Below are positions 4,825 through 5,583 of a stretch of 5,583 nt of DNA, one piece after another. Position 1 is the first letter of the stretch, and every line of letters starts with the position of its first letter. Location: contig JALOBO010000103.1 of NCBI GenBank assembly GCA_023228225.1, forward strand, positions 1-5,583, written 5' to 3'. Made by a program: the position numbers and the translations under genes. The stretch is from Clostridia bacterium. GTDB lineage: Bacteria > Bacillota > Clostridia > Christensenellales > UBA1242. Below the pieces are notes generated by a model that was not told where the DNA came from, searched no databases, and was given only the letters and a program-made list of their open reading frames with translations.

Positions 4825-5583
4825 TTAAAATAATGTTACAGATTTTTCAACAAGTTTTTTTCCTTCAGTTATTTTTGCAAATTCTTTGATAATTTTACGG
4901 AATTCTTCTGGAATTATTCGCAAAACGCGTTCTGCTAATTCATTAGGCAATTTTTCATAAAACACATATGCAAGGCCACAAGCAATTGCAGCCAATGTAT
5001 CGGTATCTCCACCATGCATAATGCTTTCTCTAAGTACTTCGGTAAAATCATTTCCAGTAAAGAAACAATTGAATGCTTCATGAACACCTGTTATCGAATG
5101 TAAAGAATTTTTACGTGTATCAACATCACCTGGTTTTTTGTATTCATAACCATATGTTGATTTCAACATTTTGTACAATTCAGATTTATCTTTGCAAGTT
5201 CGCGCCATGAATGTTACATGAGCAAGTTGCATTACAGCGTCAAGCGAATCTGTATGATTATGTGTGCATGATGATTGTTTTACAGCTTGTCTTAAAACTG
5301 TTGGCAAATCGTTGTAAAATAACGGAATTGATAACCCACGCATTGCTGAACCATTTCCATAGCTGTTGTACGCAGCTCTATCACCGGCAGTATTTGCCCA
5401 TTTTGTAAACATTCCGCCGTATCCCATTCTTGGGTATTTTCTAGCATATTTTTGAATCATCATATCAAATGGACGGTTTTTCAATAAAGCTTCAGAAACA
5501 GCCAATGTTAAAATTGTATCATCTGTAAAACGATTTGCCTTTGTTATAAATTTGAACTCTGGGCTGATATCAGTTTTCCATTC
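4825..5583 (-). CDS. ADP-ribosylglycohydrolase (DraG/ADPRH family), 5' end beyond window
   Basis: Enzymes of this family hydrolyse ADP-ribose from modified proteins (classically arginine) or related ADP-ribose compounds, using two Mg2+ ions. The frame is open through the window edge for 252 codons. The visible part starts EWKTDISPEF and soon reaches RFTDDT (first metal-site Asp pair, codons at 5523-5518). The GNGSAMRG motif follows, then THNHTDS and the second metal site GGDTDT (5013-4996). By family comparison only about 10-20 N-terminal residues are missing. An in-frame TTG at 5505 is not the true start, because the DDT motif lies upstream of it. All metal-binding Asp motifs are intact, so the enzyme should be active. 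It is cytoplasmic. It is separated from the next gene by 93 nt with a promoter, so it is probably a different transcript. Possible roles are reversing host or phage ADP-ribosylation, or NAD/ADP-ribose salvage; its target is unknown. Confidence 0.94.
   Translation of the reverse strand, partial: EWKTDISPEFKFITKANRFTDDTILTLAVSEALLKNRPFDMMIQKYARKYPRMGYGGMFTKWANTAGDRAAYNSYGNGSAMRGLSIPLFYNDLPTVLRQAVKQSSCTHNHTDSLDAVMQLAHVTFMARTCKDKSELYKMLKSTYGYEYKKPGDVDTRKNSLHSITGVHEAFNCFFTGNDFTEVLRESIMHGGDTDTLAAIACGLAYVFYEKLPNELAERVLRIIPEEFRKIIKEFAKITEGKKLVEKSVTLF

Noticed and set aside
5211..5408. Plus-strand open frame of 65 codons
   Set aside because: It is antisense to the conserved core of the ADP-ribosylglycohydrolase.
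4825..5505. ADP-ribosylglycohydrolase starting at the TTG at 5505
   Set aside because: The same frame continues upstream to the window edge and encodes the essential RFTDDT motif, so TTG at 5505 is an internal codon.

Overview
This is an AT-rich window with every supportable gene on the minus strand. Two signals point to a Bacteroidota origin. The 732-residue protein carries a BspA-type leucine-rich repeat, five BACON-like repeats and a C-terminal type IX secretion (T9SS) sorting domain. The promoter ahead of it resembles the Bacteroidota TAnnTTTG type. The rest of the window looks like phage or other mobile DNA: closely packed small unknown genes with overlapping ends, a flavin-dependent thymidylate synthase (ThyX), a MazG-like nucleotide pyrophosphohydrolase and a DraG-type ADP-ribosylglycohydrolase. 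My best reading is an accessory region of a phage or prophage of a T9SS-bearing Bacteroidota host. No structural, packaging or integrase gene is present to prove it.

In the direction of transcription (high to low coordinates) the layout is as follows. An ADP-ribosylglycohydrolase (5583-4825) has its 5' end outside the window. A 93-nt intergenic gap follows, holding a likely promoter and a perfect 10-bp palindrome. Next comes a tight run: the secreted LRR/BACON/T9SS protein (4731-2533), a four-cysteine protein with a new C-terminal domain (2531-1989), a MazG-like protein with the same C-terminal domain (1999-1331), and three small unknown genes (1329-1114, 1120-893, 906-691). A strong 15-bp hairpin (699-663) then lies directly before thyX (654-1), whose 3' end is outside the window. 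Gaps within the run are 1 nt, or the genes overlap by 7 to 14 nt, so it is probably one transcript with coupled translation.

ThyX (makes dTMP) and the MazG-like protein (removes NTPs or dNTPs) fit a nucleotide-metabolism theme. The most original observation is a domain of about 74 residues, 34 of 74 identical without gaps, at the C-termini of two adjacent proteins whose N-terminal modules are unrelated: a MazG nucleotidase and a putative zinc-binding cysteine module. I do not recognise this domain. The second is a T9SS-addressed surface protein at the head of the same apparent operon. Seven stop codons are visible: six TAA and one TAG. No gene needs stop-codon recoding.
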